64,000 bases of DNA from Sclerodactyla briareus (GCA_026419785.1 JAODTK010003777.1:329439-393438); one strand, 5' to 3'. Counted from the stretch's first letter, positions 10,751 to 23,293 are shown. The notes: generated by a model from the sequence alone, not told the origin. Numbers and translations: made by a program.

Positions 10751-10882
10751 CCATTGATTTGCATACAATATTGGCGCTGTTGAAATTCCAATTACTGTCA
10801 GCACACAGTGTCGGGTCCCCCTTAAAATGGTGGTTTACGATGGTACCTCGCCATATCGACTCGGGGTCGAAACGAAAGGAAC
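10751..10882 (-). CDS. SRCR domain, first-half exon
   Basis: The exon is 132 bp, with acceptor TTTTATCTTCTGCTCACCCCAG and donor ATGG then GTGAGT. It is fully open with phase 1 at both ends. It encodes SFRFDPESIWRGTIVNHH followed by FKGDPTLCADSNWNFNSANI and VCKSMG. This matches the SRCR opening (R-L...G-x-V/I-x-V...VC-x-D-x-W...A-x-V-x-C-x-x-L/M-G), including the usual split at the MG codon. It joins in frame to 9591-9738 downstream. Upstream, phase 1 fits the signal-peptide exon at 25.4 kb. One SRCR cysteine plus the final Cys are present in this half, as in group A domains. SRCR domains act in scavenger receptors and innate immune recognition. Confidence 0.85.
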
Positions 10883-11680
10883 CTGGGGTGAGCAGAAGAT
10901 AAAATACCTTGAAAACCTCGTGATCTATAAGTCCGCGAAATTCATCACTGTTTAATGGCTTTCAAATACAGATTAGGAGTACGGATGCCAAACCCTAACA
11001 CACAAGTTTCAAGACAAAAAACAATACACAGCTTCATTTTATATTAACTATTGATTTGCGGTCAAAGGTGGTTTCAAAACGATCACTGTTCCGAAACGCG
11101 CAAGTTTGAAAAAAAAAGTTTTGCGAGAGAAGTCGAGTAGCCACAGGGTAGGGTGTCGTGGGAAGAGGAAGAAAGGCGAAACCAGTTTCGATACGACTGC
11201 AACTTAGTCCGAAACGCGCGATTCTGTGAGGGAAAATAGTAGTCTTTAAAAAATCAAGATGGTCGCCGTTGGAGTGGTATGACGACGCTCACTTAAAAAA
11301 GTCCGACATTTCCTCATTACGAACATGGGTGCGTTCCATCGCAGGTCAAATAAATCGGACAAGTACGATTGGAGAGTCAGAGCGCTAACGCAAATATTTC
11401 CAGGCCGGACTGGCGGAGACGACCGGCTCAGTCAACAACTTAATATAACCCCCTGGGACTAGTATAGTGGTCGAGGACTATACTGAAGACCGAGCCTCAG
11501 GAACTTAACGTACATTTGGGCTACAGACTGTGACCGATAGGTGTCATACCCCAATCCAAATCAAGCATATGTTTCCCCCAAATTCCGCACATTTTATCAA
11601 ATAAATTATTGCCTCTTAATGGTGAACACAAATAAAGTGGATAAATCTCCCAAATTATACTTGAATTCGATAGATCATAC
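10883..11680. other. Intron 1, 3' part
   Basis: Two copies of TCCGAAACGCGC (about 11092 and 11209) lie 117 bases apart. AAGATGGTCGCCGTT near 11259 resembles a YY1 site. No exon is supported. Confidence 0.3.
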
Positions 11681-11689
11681 GGAGGCAGA

Positions 11690-12480
11690 GGTACTTACAG
11701 ACTGCAGACACAAATGCTCCCCCGCTTACACCCAATTCACTCATTCACTAACGTGCACCACTAACACTTTATTCAATCACTCACTTCTCTACTACCATGC
11801 TCAGTCAGTCACTCCCTTTTATGGCAAAATACTTACTACTATTCACATACTTCCCATTCTACATTTCTATTTGGTCATTCTCCATGACCAATTGACCAGT
11901 AAGTTTTTAACACAAGAAAAACACTATTTGCACTGTGCAGTAGACGGTTCACAGCTGTTGTTTCGTTTTTGCGACAGCATAGGTCCAGGGACCCATAAAT
12001 TGCATTTACTGCCAATAGAGAGGATGAGGCTATAAATGAGGGGCGCACTTCTCTTCCGACCTCACCCCTCTCCCCGGGCTCCCCAAGACAAATCTCTCGT
12101 ACGCCACTGGGTCACTCACTTCCCTTCTATTAGACCACAGTCATCCAGGCTCTTATTCATTCACCCCCCCCCCCCCCCACTCATCTCCATACAGTAATAA
12201 TTCCAACACGTTTCTACCACAGACCTCGAGCACTCACTCACCCCAATACATTTTACTCATTCATATGCTTCCCCATCTACTTTCCTACACTTTACTACTT
12301 GGTCCCACACCTAAAATGGACCACAGTCATCCAGACCCTACCCAGTTCTCTAACTCCTTCCCATTACTTCTCCCCCACTTAGCTCTATGCGTTTGATTCT
12401 AAACGTTTCTATTCGTACGTCACAGACCTCATTCCACTCATGATTCACTGAATTCCCTCCGTCTCGAGCGTAGAGTGTCG
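11690..12480. repeat. Pyrimidine-rich CACTCATTCACT repeats with an oligo-G/C insertion element
   Basis: Irregular CACTCATT and TTCACTCAC words recur through 11730-12470. At 11960-12110 the block AGGTCCAGGGACCCATAAAT, GAGGATGAGGCTATA and GGGGCGCACTTCTCTTCC is shared with 40870-40960, so a dispersed element is embedded here. A 164-codon plus frame at 11541-12035 crosses it and is considered spurious. Confidence 0.6.
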
Positions 12481-12597
12481 GCATATTATATACGTACGAC
12501 TAGTCCGCTCTATCGTCCTCGGGTCTTGCCTTTTGCTCAATTCCCTCTTGAATTACGTGCTCCTTAAACCCAGTACAGTGTTTTTATGTTTATAGTT

Positions 12598-12625
12598 GGG
12601 GGGGGGGGGGGGGGGGGGTTTTTTT
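12598..12625. repeat. G21 followed by T7
   Basis: Uninterrupted homopolymers, visible directly. A GGGGGGG-rich run also lies at 12882-12897. Confidence 0.95.
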
Positions 12626-13253
12626 CTGCCCTCTGCCCTTTCGATTCCGGAATTCCTTCTCACGTATCTGAAGAACAATTCCACTCAATCCCCTTAGTTG
12701 CTAAGAACATAGATGGGCACGCGGGTGCCACGTAAGAAGGCTTGTCCTTTGTCTAACCTGGCTGTCCACTCTGGTTTTGATAATGGTTACTGGACTCTCG
12801 GAATCACAGGGTCTTCGGCCTCGTTCTCGTCTCAGACTCAATTCATTTTTTTCGTTCGACGGTTATGGGCGAGAGGTGTGGAGGGGGGGGGGGGGGGGAG
12901 GGTCGAGACTCGAGACAGTCACTTGAAATGTCATATGCGTACTTCCTGCTGACCCGTGAGGCAGATAGTCTAGTATTCTTATTCCTAGTATATATAATAA
13001 CACAGCTAACCGGGTGTGTTTTAATTAGCCCCATTGTTCAGGTCGGTCTCATGCCAATACCAAACCTTGAGTGTAAAGACGGATAAATAACCGGTGGGTG
13101 GGGTGGTGCAGAAAGTTCTGTTGCCTATTAGTGAATGATACATACACTCGGGCTGCCACTGTAACGTAGGCTCTGGCCTACCTGTGTTTGGGTATATCAC
13201 AGTCCTCTCAGCAGATTATGTCGTCCACCGTGTTCTTGGATAGGCCTATGGGG

Positions 13254-13255
<2 letters not shown>

Positions 13256-13295
<40 letters not shown>
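13256..13295. repeat. 40-base G run
   Basis: Forty consecutive G, then TGGGTGG. This is the longest homopolymer in the window. The exact length is unlikely to be reliable. Confidence 0.9.
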
Positions 13296-13296
<1 letters not shown>

Positions 13297-13299
13297 GGG

Positions 13300-14970
13300 T
13301 GGCCGTTTGTAGGGGCGTCCTACTTTACTATAGGACTGCGTGAATAACGCCGCTTCGCGATATCTCAGGTCCTGTCTGGGAGCTTAGGTCAGACTCACGT
13401 CTTGCTTGTACTGAAAATACTGGGTGAAAGGAAGTGGGGGCCCCCCATATATATGCGGGTATGCTCTCTCATGCGGTCAATGCTCAGTTATTTTCCTACT
13501 AGACCTGCAGTCCAAGACTACGAAGTGTGTGTGAGGAGGCAAAATTGTAACCTGTTGTTCCTCATTATGGCTATGAGCCTAGGCACACACAAACTCCGGT
13601 CCTTTTGCATGCCCCCGGGGGCCCCCAAAATGAATATGGGGCATAACAGAAATGTGGACATTTCTCCCAGTGATAAGAGTAAAAAGTTTTCTGAATTGTT
13701 CAGCGTTAAATATGTTTCAGAGTGTACGTGATGTCATGCAAACGACGAGGGTAAATTGTACGAGAGGACAATATACTGTGCCTACATCCTAGTTAACTTA
13801 CAAAGGTTAACTACCGAAATTGCGGACAAGCAGTACTGTCCTAAATCCAAAATCACTTAAAGAATACCGCACACCTTCATTGTTAATATCTGGTCCGGAG
13901 GGGCAGGAGGTGATGATGGTGCCATGTACGTATTTTGCGCAAGTGGAGTTGCTTTTTCACGGAGCGAGGTTCTACGTGCTCTCGCGATCGAGCGTGGGTG
14001 GACGCCATTTGTACACAGGCTCTTTCATGCACCCCCCCCCCCACACCGCCATTCACCCACCAGTGATCCCTGACACAATTTGGCACGATAACATTGTCTT
14101 TTAGTGTCCTCAATGTTACACCACACATTCATATAACATCATATGACTTTTATCGCAACCCTGGAAATTATTGGGGTGGTATGGGTTGTGTAGAGTGCCT
14201 CAATAGGTGAATTCTCAACGGGTATCCTCTTCGCTCCCATCTTCCCGCGTTATAGTCCGTCATACCCATCGAAGCAAGCTAATGATAGGCTACCCCAGAT
14301 TCTTAGTAGTCCTCTTTGCACCAGGTCTAGAATTGGTATTATTAACTAATGACTCCGTCGTTGTAAGTGGTCCTCGGTATAGAGAAGACATACTCGTCTC
14401 CCAGAATCAATGCACTTTCACCTGGGCTAAGCAACTCCATTCCTGAGAAACCATATCATACATATCAATCATGATTTGAATTTGTAAGTTTTGAGACTGT
14501 CACTTTAAGGTCAATTCCCGAAAGAAGAGGTTGGTTGTTCATTGTTTCGCAAAGAAACACAAAGGAAGCATTTCCTAAGCTGGTATTTTTATTGCCGTGA
14601 AAGTGTCCCTTGTGGGAATGGGTATGGTAGAGTGGAATTTCAATATTATTTCGACCATTGACATTCCAGATATTGAACCAGGGAGGGTAGATGCCTTGTT
14701 CGGAGTGCCCTGGTTTACATCAGTATGCTCAGTGTCATTAGAGTCCTCGTGATAAACCGAAACAGTGACCACCATACTGGTTATTTGAGTCATTATACTC
14801 TTGAATAATCACACTAGGCTATCTCAGAACACGCTAGGCGGGCCGCACGGCAAAACGCCCCTCGCCGCATGCTTCCTGATTACCGTGAGGTGAATGCGGA
14901 TTGCGTGCATCTGCTTTTTGCTTCCTTGGCAGCCAAAGGAATCTATTCAGTCACGCGTGTGCGTGTGTTG
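13300..14970. other. Intron 1, no supported gene content
   Basis: Open frames at 13402-13731 (plus), 13883-14128 (minus), 14207-14446 (plus) and 14575-14793 (minus) look partly protein-like but show no domain and no splice pair. C10-C11 runs lie near 14032 and elsewhere. Confidence 0.35.
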
Positions 14971-14976
14971 TGTACA

Positions 14977-15010
14977 GTGTGTGTGTGTGTGTGTGTGTGT
15001 GCGTGTGTGT
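14977..15010. repeat. GT microsatellite
   Basis: About 13 uninterrupted GT units, with degenerate GTGT-rich flanks from 14955 to 15040. Confidence 0.95.
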
Positions 15011-15129
15011 ATGCGTTGTGTGTTGTGTTTGTGGTGTGACACTTCGTTTCCACGCGATATCTAACAAACCAAGCATGTATTATGTTCAGATCAGGGTAGT
15101 TAGGTGTCAACCGATGAAGGGATGACCCC

Positions 15130-16080
15130 TCTTGTTTTCGGGGTACCAATCGATGGTCTTTCAAGGTCATTAAGGTCACACTTTGAAAAAGTGTTTCCGC
15201 ACGCATTCTAATGATCGCAAGCATGTATTAAATTCATATTCGGTAGGTCGTGAAATCATGGCGGGGATACCCCTTATTTTTTTTTGGTGTGAGTCAAGGT
15301 CACATTTAGGTCATCATATGGCAATCTTATCTATCTTGCCACGAAACATTTTAGAGTGATGTTGTAATAGAAAGTTTTCTTTCTGTCTGGTTGCAATACA
15401 TCTGGTGACCGACTTTGACCCTCATTTGACTTTTTGACCTTCTGACCTCAATTTGACCTCTGACTAGTGGATTTTTACCTGCTTTTTTGTGTTGGGCGGG
15501 AGCTCTTGTTAGACAAACAAAAAAGTCAATGCCCACTACCATACTAAGATACTCGTATCCACAAGCTATCTCATGATTTGAAGAGTAGTCCCATAAGCTT
15601 AACTCGTCATATATCTCGGCAACGAACATTTTGGAGGACTGCATAATGGAAGTTTCGTTCGTCTGGGTGAAATACATCTGGTGACCAACTTTGACCTCAT
15701 TGTGTTGACGCTATTTACCTTTTGCCCTCAGTTGACCTTTTGACCTGGTGATTTTTGCATGCTTTTTTATGTGTGGGCCGGAAGCGTCTTGTTGAACAAA
15801 CGACAAATCAATGACACTACCATAACTACGATACTCTTATCACAAGCTATCTCAATGAATGTGCACGACAGCTAAAACACTGGAATGTGGATAAATTTGG
15901 ATTTGACATCTGCTCCTCAGCAATGATATCTAATGAACTGCAAGTATCTTCACTTTCAAATTAAGTGTGTGGATTGTACACATGATGGAAATACCCTATT
16001 GTTTTTTGGTATCAAGTCAAAGTCATTCCAGTACACCATAGGACAATCCTTTAATCTCTGCAACGATTCATTGTACAGAG
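15130..16080. repeat. Tandem repeat, period about 280 bp, rich in TGACCT words
   Basis: Two full units start near 15340 and 15618. Shared landmarks, about 276-281 bases apart, are ATACATCTGGTGACC, GTGATTTTTRCMTGCTTTTT, TGTTRRACAAAC and CACAAGCTATCTCA. Flanking parts at 15130-15335 and 15940-16080 share TTTTTTGGTRTSAGTCAA and a GGWCAATC block, so a third, partial unit is present. Confidence 0.75.
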
Positions 16081-16119
16081 TGAGAACAAGCATATAGCCA
16101 ACCAAACAATTATTGCCCC

Positions 16120-16920
16120 CAGTGAATACATTACAGATTCTTGATTGTCTATTTTTATTGTTATTCCTGATATGTTTTATTAATTGGACTCGCACCAAAT
16201 ATTTCCCCCTAGACAGACAGTACAAATTCTTGAATTGTCATTTTATTATTAGCCCCAGTGACCAGCCTATATTACCCCTGACCAGTAGTGGTGTTTTTGC
16301 TACGGGTGGGGGTGGCATTTTGGTCTTGCCCGCAACCCCCCCCCCCCCAGGTTTCGTAGGCACTATGAAAATTTAAAAATGTAGCCCTGTTTGGACGCCT
16401 GCATCACTGCATTTATTGACAAATTCCTAATTTGCACAGCTAAACGCCTCTTCTTGGGGCCACGGTTTCAAAAAACAATAACCCCTGGTCCCCCCCTCTC
16501 ATTTAGTGTTACATTTTCGACCACAGTGTTGTTTTGGCCCGTCTTCATAAAATCTGGTTGCTTCCATTCCCCCCTCCCCCTCTCCGCCTCCCAATACCAG
16601 TATCCCCCCAGTGAAGTCAAAGTCTTCAATTGTCATTTTATTTTATTCCTGAATATGTCTGAATATTGGACTAGCACCAGTGACCATGCCTATGTATGTT
16701 ATGTATGTACCTCCTGATCAGTATGGTCAGTGTTGCTATGGTGCGTGGGATTGCAAGGCAGATACGCTCTTTCTTAATGCACCACCCCCCCCCCCTCCCC
16801 CAGTTTTTCATATTCGCCTATGAAAATTGGAAAATGTAGCCCTATTTGAAGCCTGCATCACTGCATTTCTTGACAACTTCCTATTAGCAAGGCAGATACG
16901 TTGCTTCTTGCGTATGCCCC
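16120..16920. repeat. Two-copy tandem duplication, about 490 bp apart
   Basis: Paired words include ATTCCTGATATGTTTTATTA with ATTCCTGAATATGTCTGAAT, GACTCGCACC with GACTAGCACC, GAAAATTTAAAAATGTAGCC with GAAAATTGGAAAATGTAGCC, and CCTGCATCACTGCATTT in both. C11-C13 runs occur in each copy. Confidence 0.7.
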
Positions 16921-19250
16921 CCGTCTATACGATATTGGATTCAAATGGGAGGGTAGACAACTGGCAATATTCGTCCATAGGCGTATCTTAATTTACTCGA
17001 GGGGAGAAGGCCAAGTTTGTTGTTTAATTAATCATGAAAACGGTGATATGAGTCTTCAAATTCTTCCATTTAACTAGTTATTTTACACGCAGAAACGCAC
17101 ACCAGAAATGTCCGCTGAATTCATTTTGAACACCTATGTAGCCCCGCCATTATCCTCTTCAACGACTGTCTGCATTGTGTGTGTAATACTATAATACTCC
17201 TTCAGTTTTGACTGGTCAAATTCCCAATCCTCAAAAGGAGTTTAATCTCTCAAGCTTTGCTGTGTAGACTGCAAAGAAGTGAGAGTAAACAACACATAAA
17301 CTTAGACTGCCTGTCAGACTTCTGTGAATGGTCCAAACCCCCCCCCGGGGGGCCCCCATGGCCTGGCAAGGCTCAGAGGATTGATAGGGGGTATCAATTC
17401 TTCTCTGTGGTGCACTCATGTCTACTGATTGTCTGATTGTTTTACACTCCCTACTGGGATGCGCAAGCCCTTCCAGGTTGTGAATGGACTTGACAGGCAT
17501 GACTGACCATTGGGGTATTATTACCTGTGATCATAGACAAGCCCTAATGACGGGATTAACTGTGGTGTGTGTGAAGCAGTGAAGTTGGGAGGAAGAAGAA
17601 AGCAAGGGTCAAGGTAGCTTCTGAAAGTAGGAAGGGCACAACATTTTTGGCATTTTTTGCTATTGAAGCAAAAAGTGAGGGCATTAACCTGTACCCATGA
17701 GCAAAAAGTGAGGGCCTTACCCTGTACCCCCCCCAGGCAGAATGGGCAGGTTTAAGTCTATAAAGTAGCTCTCTTCTTCCCCCAGTGCTCTCATCTGTGT
17801 GACTGTCACACTGATTGACTATTTGGGAAAAGTGATTGCCAAGATAATAACATGTTAAACATTGGCCAGAAGTCATAATGATCAAACATTAACTGAAGCC
17901 CCACATAATTCATGAAATGTCTCAACATGGCTATATATATACTAGAAAATTACCAGATCTTGTCCTGTTTTCTATTATCTATTTGTATTATATTATCGTG
18001 CAAGCAGATATTATTTGGTTATGGGAGTGCTGCATGGGGTGAGCTATATAGAGAGGCAATTCTCAAACACAACCCATGTAGGAGAGAATTGGGATTGAAA
18101 GCCTTGTGAAAAGTTTGACCCTAAAAAGAGCAATCAAACATTTGATTGGACTGTAAAATGGCTATTGATACAAGTATTTCTGAACAGTTATGCCTTGTCA
18201 ATTGCATGACCCACCCCTGGTAACCCCAACAAGGTGTAGTCATTGCCACTTCAAACAAATGATGCACACCTCAGTCCACTTGTGCCGAAAAATAATGAAA
18301 ATTGATACACCCACATCACTTTGAAAGACACAGATACTCTGCTGTACCAATTGAAAATTGACTGCGCTCACTGACTACCCCTCGCACATTATTGAATAAC
18401 GACATCACGGTACAATGACCAACATGTGGAGCACCATGCTATTGGACAATGAAAGTACCTACAATGACTCGCCTTTTCCAGGGTCGGGAGAGATGCAATT
18501 GATAATATATAGGCCTGCATGCACTTCGCTTTCCCCACACATATACCCTAAAAAAGATATTTTTCAAATTTGGTAATGGGTTGGTGTCCGATTAATTTAA
18601 AAAACTCCACTTCATTCAATCTATTGCTTTGAACCACATAATTCACTTCATGAGTCATGAAATGTGTAAAGTTATCCTCATCATTTAGCCGTGCTGCAGT
18701 CTCCTGACTTAGTGTTACGGTCGGTGGGACTTCCCACAATGAATGGAAACATGGACTTCGCTGGTTAAAGACTCGTGACTTTACCTTGTCTCTTCAAGAT
18801 TATACTATTCCAGGTTTATATTTCAGTATTTATTTCAATTGCCATCAGATGAACTTTTGACCTTGGTCAAAAGCAGTAAGCATCTCTTGCGGTTGTAAAT
18901 ATTCCAGGTGATCGTTTTGTGTCAAGTGTTGGTTTGGGTGGCAACACACATTTGACAGGGTTTGATATAGATGAGAAAGGGGAAACATGTCAGGAAAAAA
19001 AGGGCAAGAATCACGACGCAGAGTGCGTTTCTTGTTGGTAAACGTAGGCTACACGCAACTTCAGCAAACGTGCATCTGGCACGGCAAACTCATCCTCTAA
19101 GTTTGTTTCTACCTTGAGGCACATTTGTAAGCATGACCTAGATATCTACAGTACTGCCTTTATACCCAATCGCATACGCAATAGGCCTACATCTAACCAC
19201 ACACGGCCACTCGAGGGGTTCAGCAGGCTGTAGGGGGGGGTATGATAAGG
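16921..19250. other. Intron 1, no supported gene content
   Basis: A plus-strand stretch at 18003-18060 (FGYGSAAWGELYREAIL) recalls the C-terminal region of non-LTR reverse transcriptases, but it is too short to call. A minus frame at 18548-18790 is protein-like without family or splice support. Confidence 0.3.
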
Positions 19251-19254
19251 AACA

Positions 19255-20110
19255 CATTGTATTTATATTAGTTGTATTTATATCCCCGCAAACTTTTGTT
19301 TGGGGGCGTGGTAGCCGAACGTTCGGCCGCCACCGCCGCAGCCGAAAATTTCGGCTGAACAACAGGTAGTGCATTTTGACGTCCACTAGAGGACAATGTG
19401 ATTCCTCTAAATGCGGTCCACAAAGGTTTTTTCTTCTTTTCTGCGGGGTATACTGATTTACGTCGGCGGTTTAACCCTATTCACTGCCCAGTTGGTACAA
19501 GTTGCACCTTTACAATTACATTACACCGTGACAAGGGTTAACACTTAGAAATTGTTAATCCAATGAGGGGAACTTCAGGGAAGGGACATGTCTCTTATAT
19601 ATCTTCTTATAAATTATGGTTTTGGGTGTGTAGAGCCGCCGCCGTCCCAGACCAGCCGCCGCTGCGTGAATCTTTGTGACGTTAGCGCAATAACTCTTAA
19701 ACGCTTATCGATTGATCCGAAACTTGGGACACAGTCCGCCTATGTGAAATCTCGGATGATTCAAAAGTGGGCATCACTTCAATGCTGGTAGCCTCTGATT
19801 TGCAAAATTTTACGCTAACTTTAACAGCTAAATTTCAGTCTTATTGAAACGAACTTTGTGGATAGGGACCTAGTTGATCCCAAAAAAATGTGGGGTCATT
19901 TCAAGGGTACTGGAGGTCAAATTTGCGATTTATGCGATTTCCAACTTAGTCTATTTTGAACAAAACTTGGTGGATGGGGGGTACATTTTCCCATGGAATT
20001 ACAACAACTTGGGGGGTGAATCTTTAGTTTTCTGACTAAAAGGAGGTCCTTTAGGGGGTGTTAGCGGGATATACACGTGAAGCGGTTTCCCGCCCCACAT
20101 GTCAGTTTTG
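19255..20110. repeat. Dispersed repeat family F (GGGATATACACGTG family)
   Basis: The segment 19590-20100 begins ATTATGGTTTTGGGTGTGTA and GCCGCCGCCG, passes through CAAAACTTGGTGGATGGGGG and ends GCGGGATATACACGTGAAGC followed by a CCCGCC block. The start matches 21965-22020 and, on the minus strand, 57830-57850. The end matches 61415-61445. A head-to-head partial copy lies at 19262-19345 (TATATCCCCGCAAACTTTTG, then GCCGCCACCGCCGC). Confidence 0.65.
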
Positions 20111-21950
20111 TAGGTGTTTCTGCAACCTTTTCAAAAGTTTGTTTGAACGATCTGAACCTCTGCTCTGTCCTGTAACAGCATGGAATCTTTTCCGCTTACT
20201 ATAGTACCTATTACATTTGTGTTAAGCGTCATTATTGCATTGCGTAACCCTCCACAATCTCTGCCTCACTGTAACGTTTTGGACGACGCAGCAAACAAAT
20301 CATCATAACCGCATAACGCCGGCTTAATACTGCCCCATAAACGTACTAGGTCTACAAATGCCATAGCACATGCAAACCAAATTGAACGATGCACCAATCT
20401 AGCCCGGCACCACGAATCACGCTCCAGCTGGTTAGGTACTGCTACATGTAGGATATGGAGATAAGTAATACCTCATGTTTTTTCTTTGTTTCTTTTTTTC
20501 CCTTTTTTTTTATGTCAGTGCCGCGGCAATGCACAGCCGACGTTAGGCATCAACCACTCGCCCTACCTTCCACCTAGATGAAGAAAAGGACCCTGGTACA
20601 GATGCCGTACGTCGTGGTACCCCTACATGCACCGCATACTGGCCCTTTTTTCCCCACCATGTTGGCTTCTACCTAAAATTGTCGTCTAGCAGCGATTTGA
20701 AGTAAAAGTAAAATAACTGTAATGTTTCTGATTTAATGATACACAAACTGATGCAATTTCTTGTTCTCCGGTGTAGCTCGACGGGGACATTTTCTTTCTT
20801 CAAATATCTAAATCATCAACGTTTCATACTTCCCCCGTTAATATAACCTTCCCTGTGCACAAGCATTCGTCTGAAACGGAACGTTGCTTCAGCCCACAAA
20901 CTCTGTGAAAATGCTCCATAAATAAATTTCACTGCATGTTAATCTGAGTGGAAACAACATTCGCCCCATAAGAAATTTACGCGATGTATTTATCATTTAG
21001 TTCAGTCAGCCTTTATTCAGGTCTTACTTCCAGCACCTGGCCACGAAGCTACCCATAACTAATTGTATGATCAGTTGTATTGACTGATATGTGACAAACT
21101 TACTATTGAAAAAAAAAAAGCAGTGAAACGCTAGTATTAGGTCAAAATTCGTAATTGTGGATAAGTACCTGTGGCGAAACGAATACATTCAGTACGAACC
21201 GGCCGGCTTTGTCTTTTTGAATTCGCGGGAATGATCTCATTTTCTCCAGAATAGGAATGATTTGATTGTAATTGTGAGAGATATCGAACGGATGGCATTC
21301 ATTTTCAATATCATTGATGCTTATTTTCTCGAATATTTAAGGCCGACGGAACTTTAGTACATAGCATGATATGCCAGACTGCCCAGTACTAAAATGTGGT
21401 ACGGCCGACAATGATGGATTCGACTTGACACATAGAGTCAGTTAGGGATCGGTATGTATGTTTAAAAAGTCATTATAATATCAACCACCTCGCAAAGAAT
21501 GGACGGCGCAGTTGCCTGTGGAAATTTCAAATTCACACCGAGATGCCAGCATGTTGCTCTGAAACTAACACAGATGAGGAGAGCGTATCTACAACAAAAA
21601 ATCGAATCTAGAGCTTCAAACTCTTCCGATCTTGTGTTATGTACAATGGAGAAGGTATATCATCGTGTCGCAACACCTACAGAGCAATGGACGGTTCCGT
21701 TTTACTTGAATCTACACCCCCAAAAACCGTCCACTGTCTAAACGAAAACGTTCGCGCTCACATGCATCACGACGATATAGGATATCGTTCGTTGCACGAA
21801 ATGCAATAAGGCGGTTTTTCGTCGGGACGTCGTGCGAAAGACGTCGCGTCTTGCCCGTTGCTGCTAGATGCCTACTTTAACCATGTGTGCAGAATTTCTT
21901 GACAACTTTCGACATCGACTCTCGTCGCGGAAAGGCGAGTAATTTCAGTT
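20111..21950. other. Intron 1, no supported gene content
   Basis: A strong plus-strand acceptor-like tract (TTTCTTTTTTTCCC..TATGTCAG) ends at 20518, but all three following frames close within about 20 codons. A plus frame at 21499-21741 is unassigned. Confidence 0.35.
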
Positions 21951-21957
21951 ATATCCC

Positions 21958-22165
21958 ATGGGGATATTATGGTTTTGGGTGTGTAGCCGCCGGCCGTCAA
22001 GGGCTCCGCCGCCGCCGCCGGAAACTTTAGGCGTTTAGCGCAATAACTTCTTCTAGGCCGAGGTGATTAAGGAATGCACTGACGCGAATAGGGGCATTTC
22101 ATGGCAAATTCGTCTCCCAAAATTGGCAGGATATGTACCGGCAAATGACCTAGGTATGACTATGG
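21958..22165 (+). repeat. Family F, 5'-end copy
   Basis: It begins GGGATATTATGGTTTTGGGT and GTGTAGCCGCCG, and includes GGCGTTTAGCGCAATAACTT, matching the copies at 19.6 and 57.8 kb. Confidence 0.6.
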
Positions 22166-23270
22166 ATTTTACCAGATATGGGCTTTGGCAAGGCGAGGTT
22201 AAACCTCGAATAACCAAAAAAAAGTCGTTATAGTGAAAATGATGAAACTACACTAAAAGGATCGGTCCCTGACCGTCAACGGTTTAGTGAAATTTATGAG
22301 AGTTCCGTAGTGATGGCACTCTACACGGTTCCTCTATGCCGTTGTACAGTGTGAACAGCTTAAGGCGATGAGTTTGAACCACTGCTGTGGCCATATGAGG
22401 ATGGGCAAGAAAACATGTCACGTGCCTGGCAGGATTTTGATGCACGTCGCCATGCGCGGCGGAGGCTCTCTTATAGAGATATGCCAAGACCTTGCCAACC
22501 AACCATTTAGGCTTTGACATAAACACAAAATAATTAATATACTCACTGCATTCAAGAGTAGGTCTACCTAATATCGATAGTTGCAAAAAAAGCATGGTCG
22601 CAAAAAGCTCCTTTGCGGCTTGCAGTTCTACCATATGGCGCATCAATAAAATGCTTGAGGTACATAGTGTACAAAATTGCGTCAAGCATAATAATTTCAT
22701 TTCGGAAAATAGTTCCATATGTTTTTGTAAACAACTATATATGTGTCCATGAATTGAACGAACATACCCTAAACGAAACGCTAACTGTTTCTTATGATCA
22801 GTAATTTAGATTTTTTCCTTCTTTCTTCTTTTTTCGATGCGTTAGGAAATGAAACTTTTAAACACCTATGATCTTTCCTCATAGATTATTTGGACCCAAA
22901 CCAATATTCATAATATAAAGTACGATGTAACATGTAGGCATAAATTAAGTGCGAATTCATTCAAAACTATCTTGCATATTTCACTTCCTTGGAAATTTGC
23001 GAGTTATGATGATTAGGATAATTCCTCATTAAAAAAGATTCTGATGACTGACCTAATTGCCATGCATGTTTCCAATACCATGATGTATATGATGTATGAC
23101 TAGGGTGGTTCCATATCTAATAAAAGCATGAATTTGATGAGCGCGTTTTGAAAGCAACCTTTGGAACTGATAAAATCGCATTCCATAAACCACTTATGCC
23201 TGGTCGTAAATCATGTGTAAATGTATACTAAAAAGGAATCCGGCAGTCAAAGTTAAAAAAACTATTGTCG
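22166..23270. other. Intron 1, no supported gene content
   Basis: A 144-codon minus frame at 22284-22718 has a GTGAGT donor-like site inside it (GCA then GTGAGT, near 22544) but no domain resemblance. Confidence 0.3.
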
Positions 23271-23275
23271 ACGGT

Positions 23276-23293
23276 TCCATAAACGTTTATGGA
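23276..23293. other. 18-bp perfect palindrome
   Basis: TCCATAAACGTTTATGGA reads the same on both strands. Function unknown. Confidence 0.9.

Noticed and set aside
11541-12035. 164-codon plus-strand open frame
   Set aside because: It lies in pyrimidine-rich CACTCATT repeats and an embedded oligo-G element. No domain or splice support.
17912-18120. Reverse-transcriptase C-terminal fragment (GYGSAAWGELYRE)
   Set aside because: Only about 17 residues resemble the family and no catalytic motif is near. It could be chance.
18548-18790. Minus frame with TVTLSQETAARLNDEDNF
   Set aside because: Protein-like, but there is no start, no acceptor and no known family. It lies inside the large first intron.
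22284-22718. 144-codon minus frame with an internal GTGAGT site
   Set aside because: No recognisable domain. A different frame would be needed to use the donor, and no matching acceptor was found.
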